Below, piece after piece: positions 7,201-14,517 of a stretch of 16,355 bases of DNA. This DNA comes from Methanocorpusculum sp. (GTDB taxonomy: Archaea > Halobacteriota > Methanomicrobia > Methanomicrobiales > Methanocorpusculaceae). The position numbers and the translations under genes were made by a program. Under the pieces are notes generated by a model. The model ran no database searches, was not told the DNA's origin, and saw only the letters and a program-made list of their open reading frames with translations. The stretch is from contig DALTVX010000085.1 of NCBI GenBank assembly GCA_029987395.1, forward strand, positions 1 through 16,355, read 5' to 3'. Numbering within the stretch: the first letter of the stretch is position 1; each line of letters opens with the position of its first letter.

Positions 7201-9075
7201 TTAAATTAATTTCATTTCATTTAAAAACATAGAGGGTATTTTTTTATATCTATAATATTCATCTGCATAGCTAATATACAGAGACTCAGATGCCCGCGTA
7301 ATAGCAACAAAACAATTTCTTCTTTCTTCTTCAATTGCCTTGTGCCCATTTTTTATTGCAAGATAGGAAGGAAATATTTCATTCGCCATTCCAAGGATGT
7401 AAACGCATCTTGCCTCTAAACCTTTGGAAGTATGTACTGTTTGGAGCCGAATACAATCTGGTTCGAGAGGTGAATTTTTCTCCGAGAGGTCTAGTGATTG
7501 CATTAAAGAGTAAAGCGTTGGATTATTCGAATTTAACTCTTCCCATTTTTCAAATATGTTTTCCCATCCCAGTTTGTCATCTAAATAATCAAAATCAACC
7601 TGATTAATCTCTGAAATGTCATCACAAATTGTAATATATTCATTAATAAAGGAGCGGAAATCGGGTCTTTCGACACATAGTTTATTCAATCCAAGGGTGG
7701 TGATATTGCATAATAATTCGGAATTTTTAAATTGATTGAAGAATGTCGTTAAATTTGATTCTGTCTCATCAAGTTTTTGGCATAGAATATTTTTCGGTTG
7801 ATGATTAGATGCCGTTAATGCATTGGCTATGTTGTATAATTTGTTGACTACAAATTGAGATTCAGAATTATTAACTAATTTTAAGCAATAATACAATAAT
7901 TGAAAGAAAGGACCTGAGAAATCCTGTTTTCTAGTAATAACTTTTGCATTGATTTCGTTAGATATTAACCACTTTTCTGCAGTTTTTAATAATGCATTAT
8001 TTCTTGCTATAATAAGACAGTCTGTCCGTTCTGCTTTAGAAATCAGGTCTATTTGATTTTTAAGGCCTGCAAGTTCTTCTTCAAATGTAGAATATGCTTT
8101 AACTGTTATTGCAGAATTGCTCCCACTCTTTTTCGTGGGAACGTTTGGAACTTTTTGCGTAAAACGTTGGTTGTTATTTGATATTAGCAGATTTGCTGTA
8201 TTTACAATTTCTGGAGGGCAACGATAATTATCTGGTAATTGAATAATCTCAGGTTCATATGCATTTCCAAAATCCAAAAACCGTTTAAAATTAGCACCAT
8301 TCCACTCGTATATTATTTGATCATCATCAGCAACTACAAACAAGTTTGCTGGCTTTTCAGGCGGTGCAATTAGATTTAATATTTCATACTGAGTTTCCGT
8401 GGTATCTTGAAATTCATCAACACATACATATTCGTAAATAATTTGTAAATAATCACGAACATTTTTTTGTTCTGTGAGAAGTTTTTTGGTATAAAATAGT
8501 AATGCTTGGAAATCCAACATATTATATTTTATTTGCAATTTAAGATATTCTTCAAAGATTAAACAATAAACATTGATTGAGGGATGCTTATCATTTGTAA
8601 GTATTTCATATGACAAATAAAGAGAATCAATCTCTCTTATTAATTGACCCATATTTTCTAAATACCTTCCAGAAAGCTCCAGATTAGAAATAGCCTCTTT
8701 GAGAAGACTAAAGCGTTCTGTTTCTTCCGTGATAATCGAAAAATTAGGTTTAATACCAATATGATTCCCATGCTGTTTCAAAATATCATTACAAAATGAG
8801 TGGAATGTATGTAATTCAACACGCGACCGATCATCATCTCCATCTAAGAAGTTGTTGATTCTATTGCGCATTTCATCCTTTGCTTTGTTGGTAAAGGTCA
8901 GACCAAGTATACTAAATGTTTCATTTGGAGTTTTATGGATAATATCAGCAATTCTCCGTGTTAGTATTTCTGTTTTCCCAGACCCAGGACCCGCAAGTAC
9001 TAAACACACTCCTTCACGGAAATCAAATGCTTGCTTTTGATTTTCATTCAAAATGTTTCCATCATTTATTGTCAT
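7201..9075 (-). CDS. gajB: UvrD/Rep-like superfamily 1 DNA helicase, Gabija GajB-like
   Basis: A 624-residue SF1A helicase, an ATP-driven DNA translocase. Motifs in order: Q-like NENQKQAF (10-17), Walker A AGPGSGKT (28-35), Ia GLTFTNKAKDEM (58-69), Walker B VCVDEFQDTT (217-226), III VVADDDQIIYEWNG (247-260), IV QLPDNYRCPPEI (279-290), V LQTVHTSKGLEA (544-555), VI ERRNCFVAITRA (584-595). The start overlaps the OLD-family nuclease gene by four bases (ATGA), with a perfect AGGAGGT Shine-Dalgarno site (9084-9090) eight bases before ATG. This pairing and order are those of Gabija, where the nuclease acts on phage DNA and the helicase supports it. It is longer than the roughly 500 residues I recall for the Bacillus GajB. 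The AT-rich composition contrasts sharply with guaA next door. A general repair helicase is a less likely alternative. Confidence 0.9.
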   Translation of the reverse strand: MTINDGNILNENQKQAFDFREGVCLVLAGPGSGKTEILTRRIADIIHKTPNETFSILGLTFTNKAKDEMRNRINNFLDGDDDRSRVELHTFHSFCNDILKQHGNHIGIKPNFSIITEETERFSLLKEAISNLELSGRYLENMGQLIREIDSLYLSYEILTNDKHPSINVYCLIFEEYLKLQIKYNMLDFQALLFYTKKLLTEQKNVRDYLQIIYEYVCVDEFQDTTETQYEILNLIAPPEKPANLFVVADDDQIIYEWNGANFKRFLDFGNAYEPEIIQLPDNYRCPPEIVNTANLLISNNNQRFTQKVPNVPTKKSGSNSAITVKAYSTFEEELAGLKNQIDLISKAERTDCLIIARNNALLKTAEKWLISNEINAKVITRKQDFSGPFFQLLYYCLKLVNNSESQFVVNKLYNIANALTASNHQPKNILCQKLDETESNLTTFFNQFKNSELLCNITTLGLNKLCVERPDFRSFINEYITICDDISEINQVDFDYLDDKLGWENIFEKWEELNSNNPTLYSLMQSLDLSEKNSPLEPDCIRLQTVHTSKGLEARCVYILGMANEIFPSYLAIKNGHKAIEEERRNCFVAITRASESLYISYADEYYRYKKIPSMFLNEMKLI

Positions 9076-10841
9076 TGTATATTACCTCCTGAAAATTTTA
9101 CTGCTGTGCCAATTATTTCCTGAAAAACATCAGGTATCGAACCCCTACCCATTTTAGTTATTTCCTCTGCAACTTTATCTGCCATCATTGGTTTTGACAC
9201 TTTTTTTGTACGTGCTTTTGTTAATTCAATGACTTTACTCCTTATAGTAGTTTCATCTTTGGACTCACTACAGATATCTTCCCATGTTTTATTGAGATAT
9301 TTCGCATTATACTCTACATTTTTTTTATGATATTCATCATAATATATATGACCAAACCCCGACATACACATAAGAACTTCAATGTCTTCTTCATCCAATT
9401 TTAATATATCATATTCGGGCAGATTAATTTTAGGCATTCTCTGATTTTTAACATACTTAGTGGCATTGATACAATATCTCTTTCCTTCTTCATCCCCATC
9501 TGCAACTATTATCCACGGGATGCCCAAACAATCTGCTAACTTAATATATGAAATAGGATTCCCACCACCATAGGGGATTATTTGGATGCTATACTTGTAT
9601 AATTCATAACCCATGACATCTGCACATCTAGATAAAATAATTTTTTCTGTATCTCCTTCTACTAAAATCCAGCAATGAGCATAATATAACGCCCCTCTGG
9701 TATCTCTTATGTGTAGATTAATCAATCGTTTTTCATCAATATCTAATGACAGATTACTTAATGAATGACAGGTGACAGAAGAATTGTTTTTGCTGAGTCT
9801 TCGTATATTTCCATGTGATATCCGAGAAATAATATCCCCAGAATGTGTTGATACTATTTTCTGACCCGGAAAAGTATTTAGCAGATCCCAAGTTGTATGT
9901 ATAGCTGATGGGTGAAGATGAGCTTCCGGCTCCTCAATTGCAATAATTGGTGTTGAGAAATTAATGCTCGTTTCGGAGGATAGCTGATGATTAAGATAGG
10001 CTTTAAAAATCAGGAACATCGTTAAATTACGGGTGCCATCTCCATAACAATTTAAAGGTAATTTTGGTGATGAAGCCAACCGTAAGTTGAGTTGGGATTG
10101 ATATTTTAACACATCGTAGGCATCAGAGGGTTTCGGATCTATTTTAATATCAATAGGATTTCCACAAAACAAAAGAGTAGAGAGGGCCTTAATTTCTAAA
10201 CACACATGTTCGAATGATGCGTGACCATCGAATATTTTTTGATATGTTGAATCCAGTTCTAATCTAAATTCATCATACTTTGCTTTTTCAATATCTTTTT
10301 CATTGATAAATGATGACCAAATTTTATTTGAAAATATTTTATTTGGATCACGAATTGCAGGAAAGATAAAACAGGGTGCGATGTCTCTTAAATCCCGAAT
10401 CAACCTTTCGTCTCTACCCATGTCCTCGTCAGTGGCATTTAAAAAATGAATTTCAGAATCAATCTCAGTTGTGGTTTCATTATATCTTCCAATTAAATTG
10501 ACAATAACTGAAAAATCAGAATTAATTGGAATAGCTATTTTCTTAAGTATCTTTATTATATCTGATTTATTTGGTTCATCTGCTTCGATAAGGAATTTAC
10601 CCGTTATATTTATATTATCATATTTTTGTGATGGAGTATCATTGAAATTATGAATGTCAGATAAAACAAATTTAACCAGTTTGCCTGCGTTTACACGTTC
10701 AGCCAGAAGTTTCACCGCATCAATAATAGTGGATTTCCCTGTGTTATTTTCACCAATAAGAACATTCATATCTTTTTCAAAGATTATGGAAAAATCAGAT
10801 AAGCCTCGGAAATTCTGAATACGAAGTTCTTTTAAGTACAT
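9072..10841 (-). CDS. gajA: OLD-family ATPase with TOPRIM nuclease domain, Gabija GajA-like
   Basis: A 589-residue class 2 OLD (overcoming lysogenisation defect) protein. The N-terminal half is an ABC-type ATPase split as in SMC/RecF proteins: Walker A GENNTGKS (30-37), a signature-like YGDGTRNLT (266-274), Walker B and D-loop IIAIEEPEAHLHPS (299-312) and H-loop STHSGD (331-336). A TOPRIM nuclease domain follows with E395 in LVEGDTE and the D448/D450 pair in VADGDEEGK. The acidic LDEEDIE (482-488) and the C-terminal KARTKKVSKPMMADK (542-556) probably hold the remaining metal-binding and catalytic residues of class 2 OLD nucleases. Length matches GajA (about 580). It is upstream of, and overlaps, a UvrD-like helicase gene, as in Gabija defence operons. 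No Shine-Dalgarno site precedes ATG 10841, so a leaderless transcript is possible. The gene is very AT-rich, consistent with transfer. Confidence 0.9.
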   Translation of the reverse strand: MYLKELRIQNFRGLSDFSIIFEKDMNVLIGENNTGKSTIIDAVKLLAERVNAGKLVKFVLSDIHNFNDTPSQKYDNINITGKFLIEADEPNKSDIIKILKKIAIPINSDFSVIVNLIGRYNETTTEIDSEIHFLNATDEDMGRDERLIRDLRDIAPCFIFPAIRDPNKIFSNKIWSSFINEKDIEKAKYDEFRLELDSTYQKIFDGHASFEHVCLEIKALSTLLFCGNPIDIKIDPKPSDAYDVLKYQSQLNLRLASSPKLPLNCYGDGTRNLTMFLIFKAYLNHQLSSETSINFSTPIIAIEEPEAHLHPSAIHTTWDLLNTFPGQKIVSTHSGDIISRISHGNIRRLSKNNSSVTCHSLSNLSLDIDEKRLINLHIRDTRGALYYAHCWILVEGDTEKIILSRCADVMGYELYKYSIQIIPYGGGNPISYIKLADCLGIPWIIVADGDEEGKRYCINATKYVKNQRMPKINLPEYDILKLDEEDIEVLMCMSGFGHIYYDEYHKKNVEYNAKYLNKTWEDICSESKDETTIRSKVIELTKARTKKVSKPMMADKVAEEITKMGRGSIPDVFQEIIGTAVKFSGGNIQ

Positions 10842-10848
10842 TTAGAGT

Positions 10849-10873
10849 AATATTATCGCAAAATGATATTATT
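10849..10873 (-). promoter_or_regulatory. Inverted repeat / TATA-like element immediately upstream of gajA
   Basis: AATATTATC (10849-10857) and GATATTATT (10865-10873) form 9-base arms with one mismatch around a 7-base spacer. On the minus strand the distal arm reads AATAATATC, TATA-like, about 24-32 bases before the gajA ATG. This would suit a leaderless transcript, in keeping with the missing Shine-Dalgarno site. The near arm then covers the likely start region, so this may be both core promoter and operator. Confidence 0.4.
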
Positions 10874-10897
10874 GTATGTATTCCAAAGTTCAGGTAT

Positions 10898-10944
10898 CTC
10901 ATGTTTGAGTGAGCTAAGATTTTTTTATAAATGAGATTCACTCA
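10898..10944 (-). promoter_or_regulatory. Palindromic elements flanking a TTTATAAA box upstream of gajA
   Basis: A symmetric TTTATAAA (10924-10931) is bracketed by TGAGTGA (10906-10912) and its exact reverse complement TCACTCA (10938-10944). Arm centres are 32 bases apart, about three helical turns. Each arm belongs to a smaller dyad: CTCA-tgtt-TGAG at 10898-10909 and TGAG-attca-CTCA at 10932-10944. If this box is used for gajA the leader would be about 60 bases. The layout suggests a repressor bound across the TATA element. Confidence 0.4.
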
Positions 10945-11148
10945 TAAAATTGTCTTATTTTGTATAGATAATATTATACTGAATTTTTTAGCATATCTCT
11001 AACCTCAGAAGATTATTGCAGAGTGTTATCCTGATAGTTAATGTCTGTATGAAATCGTTTGATTTCTCCTCTATTATCCCTATCCTACATGCGGTTTCAA
11101 TACACTGGACGACAAATAGCTATCTAATTATCCAGCGAGAAAAAAACT
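10945..11148. other. Intergenic region between divergent gajA and argD
   Basis: The gap between the gajA and argD starts is 307 bases (10842-11148) and contains no supportable gene. Its left part is as AT-rich as the defence genes; from about 11065 composition drifts back towards the host average, placing the right island edge here. It contains a perfect dyad GAAATC-gttt-GATTTC (11051-11066) and the symmetric ATAATATTAT (10968-10977). I cannot pick a confident argD TATA box or Shine-Dalgarno site. Confidence 0.4.
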
Positions 11149-12276
11149 ATGTCCACCTACAAAGAACTTGATGCAAAATACTACATGCCCTGCTTTGGAC
11201 GGTCGATGCAGATCGTTAAAGGAGAGGGCTGCACTGTTTGGGACGATAATGGGAACAAATACCTCGACTTGGTCGCAGGCATCGCAGTCTGCAGTACAGG
11301 ACACTGCAACCCCGAGGTCGTTGACGCGATATGCCGCCAGGCACATGATCTTATTCACTGCTCCAATCTCTACTACATACCAGGTCAGGCCGAACTTGCA
11401 GAAAAACTGAGCAAAGCAAGCGGTATGGGAAAAGTCTTCTTTGGAAACAGCGGAGCCGAAGCGATCGATGCGGCACTCAAACTTGCAAAAGTTCGCCTTG
11501 GTCGGAAGAACTTCGTTTCATTCAACCATGATTTCCATGGAAGAACGATCGGATCGCTTGCCGTCACCCACAAACCTCAGATCAGGGAACCCTTCGAGCC
11601 TCTTGGGCTCCACTGTGATTTCGTTGAGTATGGCGACCTTGAAGCCCTCAAATCCGTCGTCAACAAAGACACCGCAGGAGTCGTCTTCGAACCCATTCAG
11701 GGTGAGACCGGCGTCATCATCCCACCGGCAGACTTCCTTCCAGGCATCAGAGATATCTGTGACGACGCAGGCGCTCTCATGATCTGTGACGAGATACAGA
11801 CAGGCATGGGACGAACAGGAAAATGGTTTGCGTTCCAGCACTCGCCCGTCAAACCTGACATCATCACCATCGCAAAAGGCATCGCGTCAGGTATCCCAAT
11901 GGGTGCGATCATCGCAAAAGAAGGACTGGAGTTCACCAGAAGCGAACACGGCAGTACCTTTGCCGGCGGTCCGATCGCCTGCGCTGCAGGAAACGCCACA
12001 TTCGGCATCATTGAAAGGATCCTTCCAGGGATCGCCGCAAAAGGCGAACTGTTCAGGAAAGGCCTTGCCGAGTTCGATCCAAGGGTGCGGGGTCTGATGA
12101 TCGGGTTCACACTTGGTGAGAAAGCTCCAAAATTTGCCGAATTTTGTATGAAAGAAGGTGTTCTTGTCAATGTTGCCGCTGATGGCAACATCCGGCTCGT
12201 TCCGCCTCTGACCATATCGGCTGATGAGATCAACTATGCCGTTGGAGTGATCAATGAAGCCGCGGGTCAGATCTGA
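11149..12276 (+). CDS. argD: Acetylornithine aminotransferase
   Basis: A 375-residue class III pyridoxal-phosphate aminotransferase. ArgD makes N-acetylornithine from N-acetylglutamate semialdehyde in arginine synthesis, and family members may also serve lysine synthesis. Visible features: the cofactor-binding FGNSGAEA (98-105), FHGRTIGSLAVT (129-140), EPIQGE (181-186), CDEIQTGMGRTG (213-224), Schiff-base lysine K243 in IAKGIASGIPMG, and HGSTFAGG (267-274), which contributes a phosphate contact from the partner subunit. The substrate choice rests on length, these motifs and the SNLYYIPGQ segment (72-80). Related ornithine or GABA aminotransferases are usually longer. It heads a four-gene run, and hisC starts inside its last codons. 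GC content is that of the host, unlike the island on its left. Confidence 0.92.
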   Translation: MSTYKELDAKYYMPCFGRSMQIVKGEGCTVWDDNGNKYLDLVAGIAVCSTGHCNPEVVDAICRQAHDLIHCSNLYYIPGQAELAEKLSKASGMGKVFFGNSGAEAIDAALKLAKVRLGRKNFVSFNHDFHGRTIGSLAVTHKPQIREPFEPLGLHCDFVEYGDLEALKSVVNKDTAGVVFEPIQGETGVIIPPADFLPGIRDICDDAGALMICDEIQTGMGRTGKWFAFQHSPVKPDIITIAKGIASGIPMGAIIAKEGLEFTRSEHGSTFAGGPIACAAGNATFGIIERILPGIAAKGELFRKGLAEFDPRVRGLMIGFTLGEKAPKFAEFCMKEGVLVNVAADGNIRLVPPLTISADEINYAVGVINEAAGQI

Positions 12277-13309
12277 GTTTATCAAATCAGGATACATCTT
12301 TGCAAAATCCCCTGCGGATATCGCAAACGAATATGGGTTCTCTGAGGTTGCCATGCTCGGCAGCAATGAAAACCCATATTCACCTTCAGACAGGGTCCTT
12401 CGAGCAGCCGCCAACGAACTTTCACGGGTGAACAGATACCCAGACCCACAGGCCGCCGCGTTTCATGCGGCAGTTCGAGAATACATCTATGATGCTCCGG
12501 TCGTCACATCCGGTCTTGGAATGGACGGTGTGATCGAGACTGTTATTCGAACGATCATCGAACCGGGAGACAAAGTGGTCATCTCGACGCCGACCTTTTC
12601 CATGTACGGCCTTGCAGCAAAAGCGGCATCCGCTCGAGTGGTGAATGTCCCAAGAACTGCTGACTTTTCGGTTGATGTCGAAGCGTTTCTTGAGGAGGCA
12701 AAGGATGCTCGTCTCTCCTTCCTCTGCACGCCAAACAATCCCACCGGGACGGTGACCTCGATCGAGGATATCGAATATATCCTCGATAGGATCGACGGCG
12801 TTCTGTTTTTGGACTGTGCCTACGTCGAGTTTTCAGATGTCGATTATCTGCCGCTTTTGTTCCGCGACAACCTCATCATCGGACGGACCATGTCCAAGGT
12901 CTACGGTCTTGCGGGACTGCGTATCGGCTATGCATTTGTTCCGGAATGGCTGGAGGCCCCCTATAATGTTGCAGCCACCCCGTTCACGATGAACCGTGTT
13001 TCGGAGGCCGCAGCCTCTTTGGCCGTTTCTGAATCTGAATACCGTGAGTTCTTCATCGCCCATGTGAGAAAATGGCGGGATGTTTTCATGAAAGAGATTC
13101 CGTTCCCGGTTTTCCCAAGCGGAGCAAACTTCATCCTCATCGATGTTGCTCCAAAAAAAGGCGATGCTACCGCTGAGTTCATGGCAACGAACGGGGTCCT
13201 CGTTCGTTCCTGTACCAGCTTCCCGGGACTTGGTGACACATTCATCAGAGTGAGCGTCGGTGCAGACTGGGAAAATGAACGGTTCCTTTCGGCGGTGAAG
13301 AAGCTTTGA
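12254..13309 (+). CDS. hisC: Histidinol-phosphate aminotransferase
   Basis: A 351-residue fold-type I pyridoxal-phosphate aminotransferase. HisC converts imidazole-acetol phosphate and glutamate to histidinol phosphate and 2-oxoglutarate. Visible motifs: LGSNENPYSPS (35-45), cofactor-ring contacts in CTPNNPTG (158-165, N161) and FLDCAYVEF (185-193, D187 and Y190), Schiff-base lysine K215 in RTMSKVYGLAGLRIGYAF (211-228, R223), and the substrate carboxylate arginine R332 in FIRVSVG. Many relatives have Glu directly after D187, where this one has Cys. The start lies 23 bases inside argD. A GGAGTGATC stretch (12244-12252), a strong Shine-Dalgarno match, supports ATG 12254. The next gene's ATG shares one base with the stop. 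Some archaeal HisC-like enzymes act on other substrates, so the histidine role is likely but not proven here. Confidence 0.9.
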   Translation: MKPRVRSEFIKSGYIFAKSPADIANEYGFSEVAMLGSNENPYSPSDRVLRAAANELSRVNRYPDPQAAAFHAAVREYIYDAPVVTSGLGMDGVIETVIRTIIEPGDKVVISTPTFSMYGLAAKAASARVVNVPRTADFSVDVEAFLEEAKDARLSFLCTPNNPTGTVTSIEDIEYILDRIDGVLFLDCAYVEFSDVDYLPLLFRDNLIIGRTMSKVYGLAGLRIGYAFVPEWLEAPYNVAATPFTMNRVSEAAASLAVSESEYREFFIAHVRKWRDVFMKEIPFPVFPSGANFILIDVAPKKGDATAEFMATNGVLVRSCTSFPGLGDTFIRVSVGADWENERFLSAVKKL

Positions 13310-13818
13310 TGATCGGGATCACCGGGACGCCCGGTTGCGGCAAGACCTCGATCGCCGAACTTCTGAGGTCAAACGGATATCAGGTCCTCGATCTGAAAAC
13401 CACCGTTGCCCCCTTTGTTTTAGAACATGACGATGCCTCAGACTCGGATGTTGTGGATGTTGATGCATGGGCCGATGCATTCCCTTATACCGACGGGTTC
13501 GTCGAAGGGACATTTGCTCATTATCTTCCCTGCGACAAGATCATCATTCTTCGGTGCCGGCCTGATGTCCTTAGGGAACGTCTCGCTCCACGCGGCTATT
13601 CTGAGGAAAAGGTCCGTGAAAATCTGGAGGCAGAGGCATTGGACGTTATTCTGATCGAAACGGTGGATGTCTTTGCATCGGAACAGATTTATGAGATAGA
13701 CACCACAAGTACAGATAGAGAGTCTGTGGTCAGGAGCATCATCTCTTTTGTGGAGGGAGAAACTCCCGCATCGTTTGGATCGCTTGACTGGTCAGAGTAT
13801 ATAGAAGATGTATTATGA
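13309..13818 (+). CDS. Archaeal adenylate kinase-like NMP kinase (AK6/Fap7 family)
   Basis: A 169-residue small P-loop kinase resembling the archaeal putative adenylate kinase family, related to eukaryotic AK6/Fap7, which phosphorylates AMP and in eukaryotes and some archaea aids small ribosomal subunit maturation. Motifs: Walker A GTPGCGKT (6-13), EGTFAHYLP (66-74, nucleotide-binding), ILRCRPDVLRERL (80-92), RGYSEEKVRENLEAEALDVIL (95-115; lid and following helix), and EIDTT (129-133). I chose ATG 13309, whose A is the last base of the hisC stop (TGATG), over a TTG one codon earlier. A GGTGA Shine-Dalgarno-like site lies about 10 bases upstream. The next gene overlaps by ATGA. The C-terminal tail (about 150-169) is acidic. 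Family placement is confident; the in vivo role is inferred. Confidence 0.9.
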   Translation: MIGITGTPGCGKTSIAELLRSNGYQVLDLKTTVAPFVLEHDDASDSDVVDVDAWADAFPYTDGFVEGTFAHYLPCDKIIILRCRPDVLRERLAPRGYSEEKVRENLEAEALDVILIETVDVFASEQIYEIDTTSTDRESVVRSIISFVEGETPASFGSLDWSEYIEDVL

Positions 13819-14450
13819 GTCTTGATTCGCTTCGTCCAAAGATCCAGTGGCTGCTAACGCCTATCGCACACGCTTTTTCGAAACTTCCCGTGACCCCGAA
13901 TATGTGGTCAGTGGTCTCCCTTGTCTGCGCATTCATCGCCGGGATCTTTTTTGCGTTTGGTCAGCCGCTTTTTGGCGTGATCTTTGTCATTTTGAACTCG
14001 TTCCTGGATGTCCTTGACGGTGCCCTCGCCCGATATCTTGGGATAGCAAGCCCGATCGGCGATTATCTGGATCATGTCTTTGACCGATATGCGGATCTGT
14101 TCATCGTCACCGGTATCATCATCTACGGCGTCCAGACCTGGCAGGCCCCGGTCCCTGCGTGGGTAATCGGTCTGTTTGCCATCACCGGTGTTCTGCTTTC
14201 TTCATATATGGGGACCCAGGCACAGGCGGTTGGCCTCAAACGAAACTATGGCGGTGTTTTAGGACGTGCCGACCGTTTAGTTCTGCTGATGGTGTTCGGT
14301 CTTGCTGAGTTCATATACCCAGTACCGATCCTGTTTGGTCTGCCGTTTCTTGGTTGGATGCTTGTCGTGTACGGATTCTTTGGCCACATCACCGCGATAC
14401 AGCGGTTCGTGATGTCACTCAAAGGATTGTATGCGCAAAAAAGAGATTAG
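13815..14450 (+). CDS. CDP-alcohol phosphotransferase, probable archaetidylinositol phosphate synthase
   Basis: A 211-residue integral membrane enzyme of the CDP-alcohol phosphatidyltransferase family. The catalytic signature D-x2-DG-x2-AR-x8-G-x3-D-x3-D is met exactly by D65, D68, G69, A72, R73, G82, D86 and D90; the aspartates bind metal and activate the acceptor. Hydrophobic segments at about 32-48, 51-64, 93-108, 115-131, 154-168 and 171-192 suggest six membrane helices. A conserved-looking LGRADRL (149-155) in the later cytoplasmic part resembles archaeal enzymes that join CDP-archaeol with inositol 1-phosphate to give archaetidylinositol phosphate. Archaetidylserine or archaetidylglycerol phosphate synthesis are alternatives that sequence alone does not exclude. 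The start overlaps the kinase gene by four bases. The gene ends the operon, just before a strong hairpin terminator. Confidence 0.85.
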   Translation: MSLDSLRPKIQWLLTPIAHAFSKLPVTPNMWSVVSLVCAFIAGIFFAFGQPLFGVIFVILNSFLDVLDGALARYLGIASPIGDYLDHVFDRYADLFIVTGIIIYGVQTWQAPVPAWVIGLFAITGVLLSSYMGTQAQAVGLKRNYGGVLGRADRLVLLMVFGLAEFIYPVPILFGLPFLGWMLVVYGFFGHITAIQRFVMSLKGLYAQKRD

Positions 14451-14463
14451 GTAAAACGATCAT

Positions 14464-14510
14464 AAAAAAATGCGGCCGTTTTTTCTGCGGCCGCGCACGG
14501 ATATTTTTTT
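14464..14510. terminator. Bidirectional hairpin terminator between convergent operons
   Basis: GCGGCCG (14472-14478) and CGGCCGC (14488-14494) pair perfectly around a 9-base T-rich loop. Seven A residues precede the stem (14464-14470) and seven T residues follow it (14504-14510). Read in either direction it is a GC-rich hairpin followed by a U-run. It lies between the converging lipid-enzyme and Hsp20 genes, so it most likely terminates both transcripts. Confidence 0.8.
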
Positions 14511-14517
14511 CTGTTTC

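Noticed and set aside
7072..11148. Integrative element with attachment sites around the defence pair
   Set aside because: No integrase, transposase, tRNA gene or matching direct repeats at the two edges could be seen; AT-richness alone does not show an element type.
10842..11148. CRISPR array or small RNA gene in the AT-rich gap
   Set aside because: There are dyads but no regularly spaced repeats and no long stable stem.
11697..12233. 178-codon open frame antisense to argD
   Set aside because: Lies wholly opposite a well-supported enzyme gene and shows no recognisable domain.
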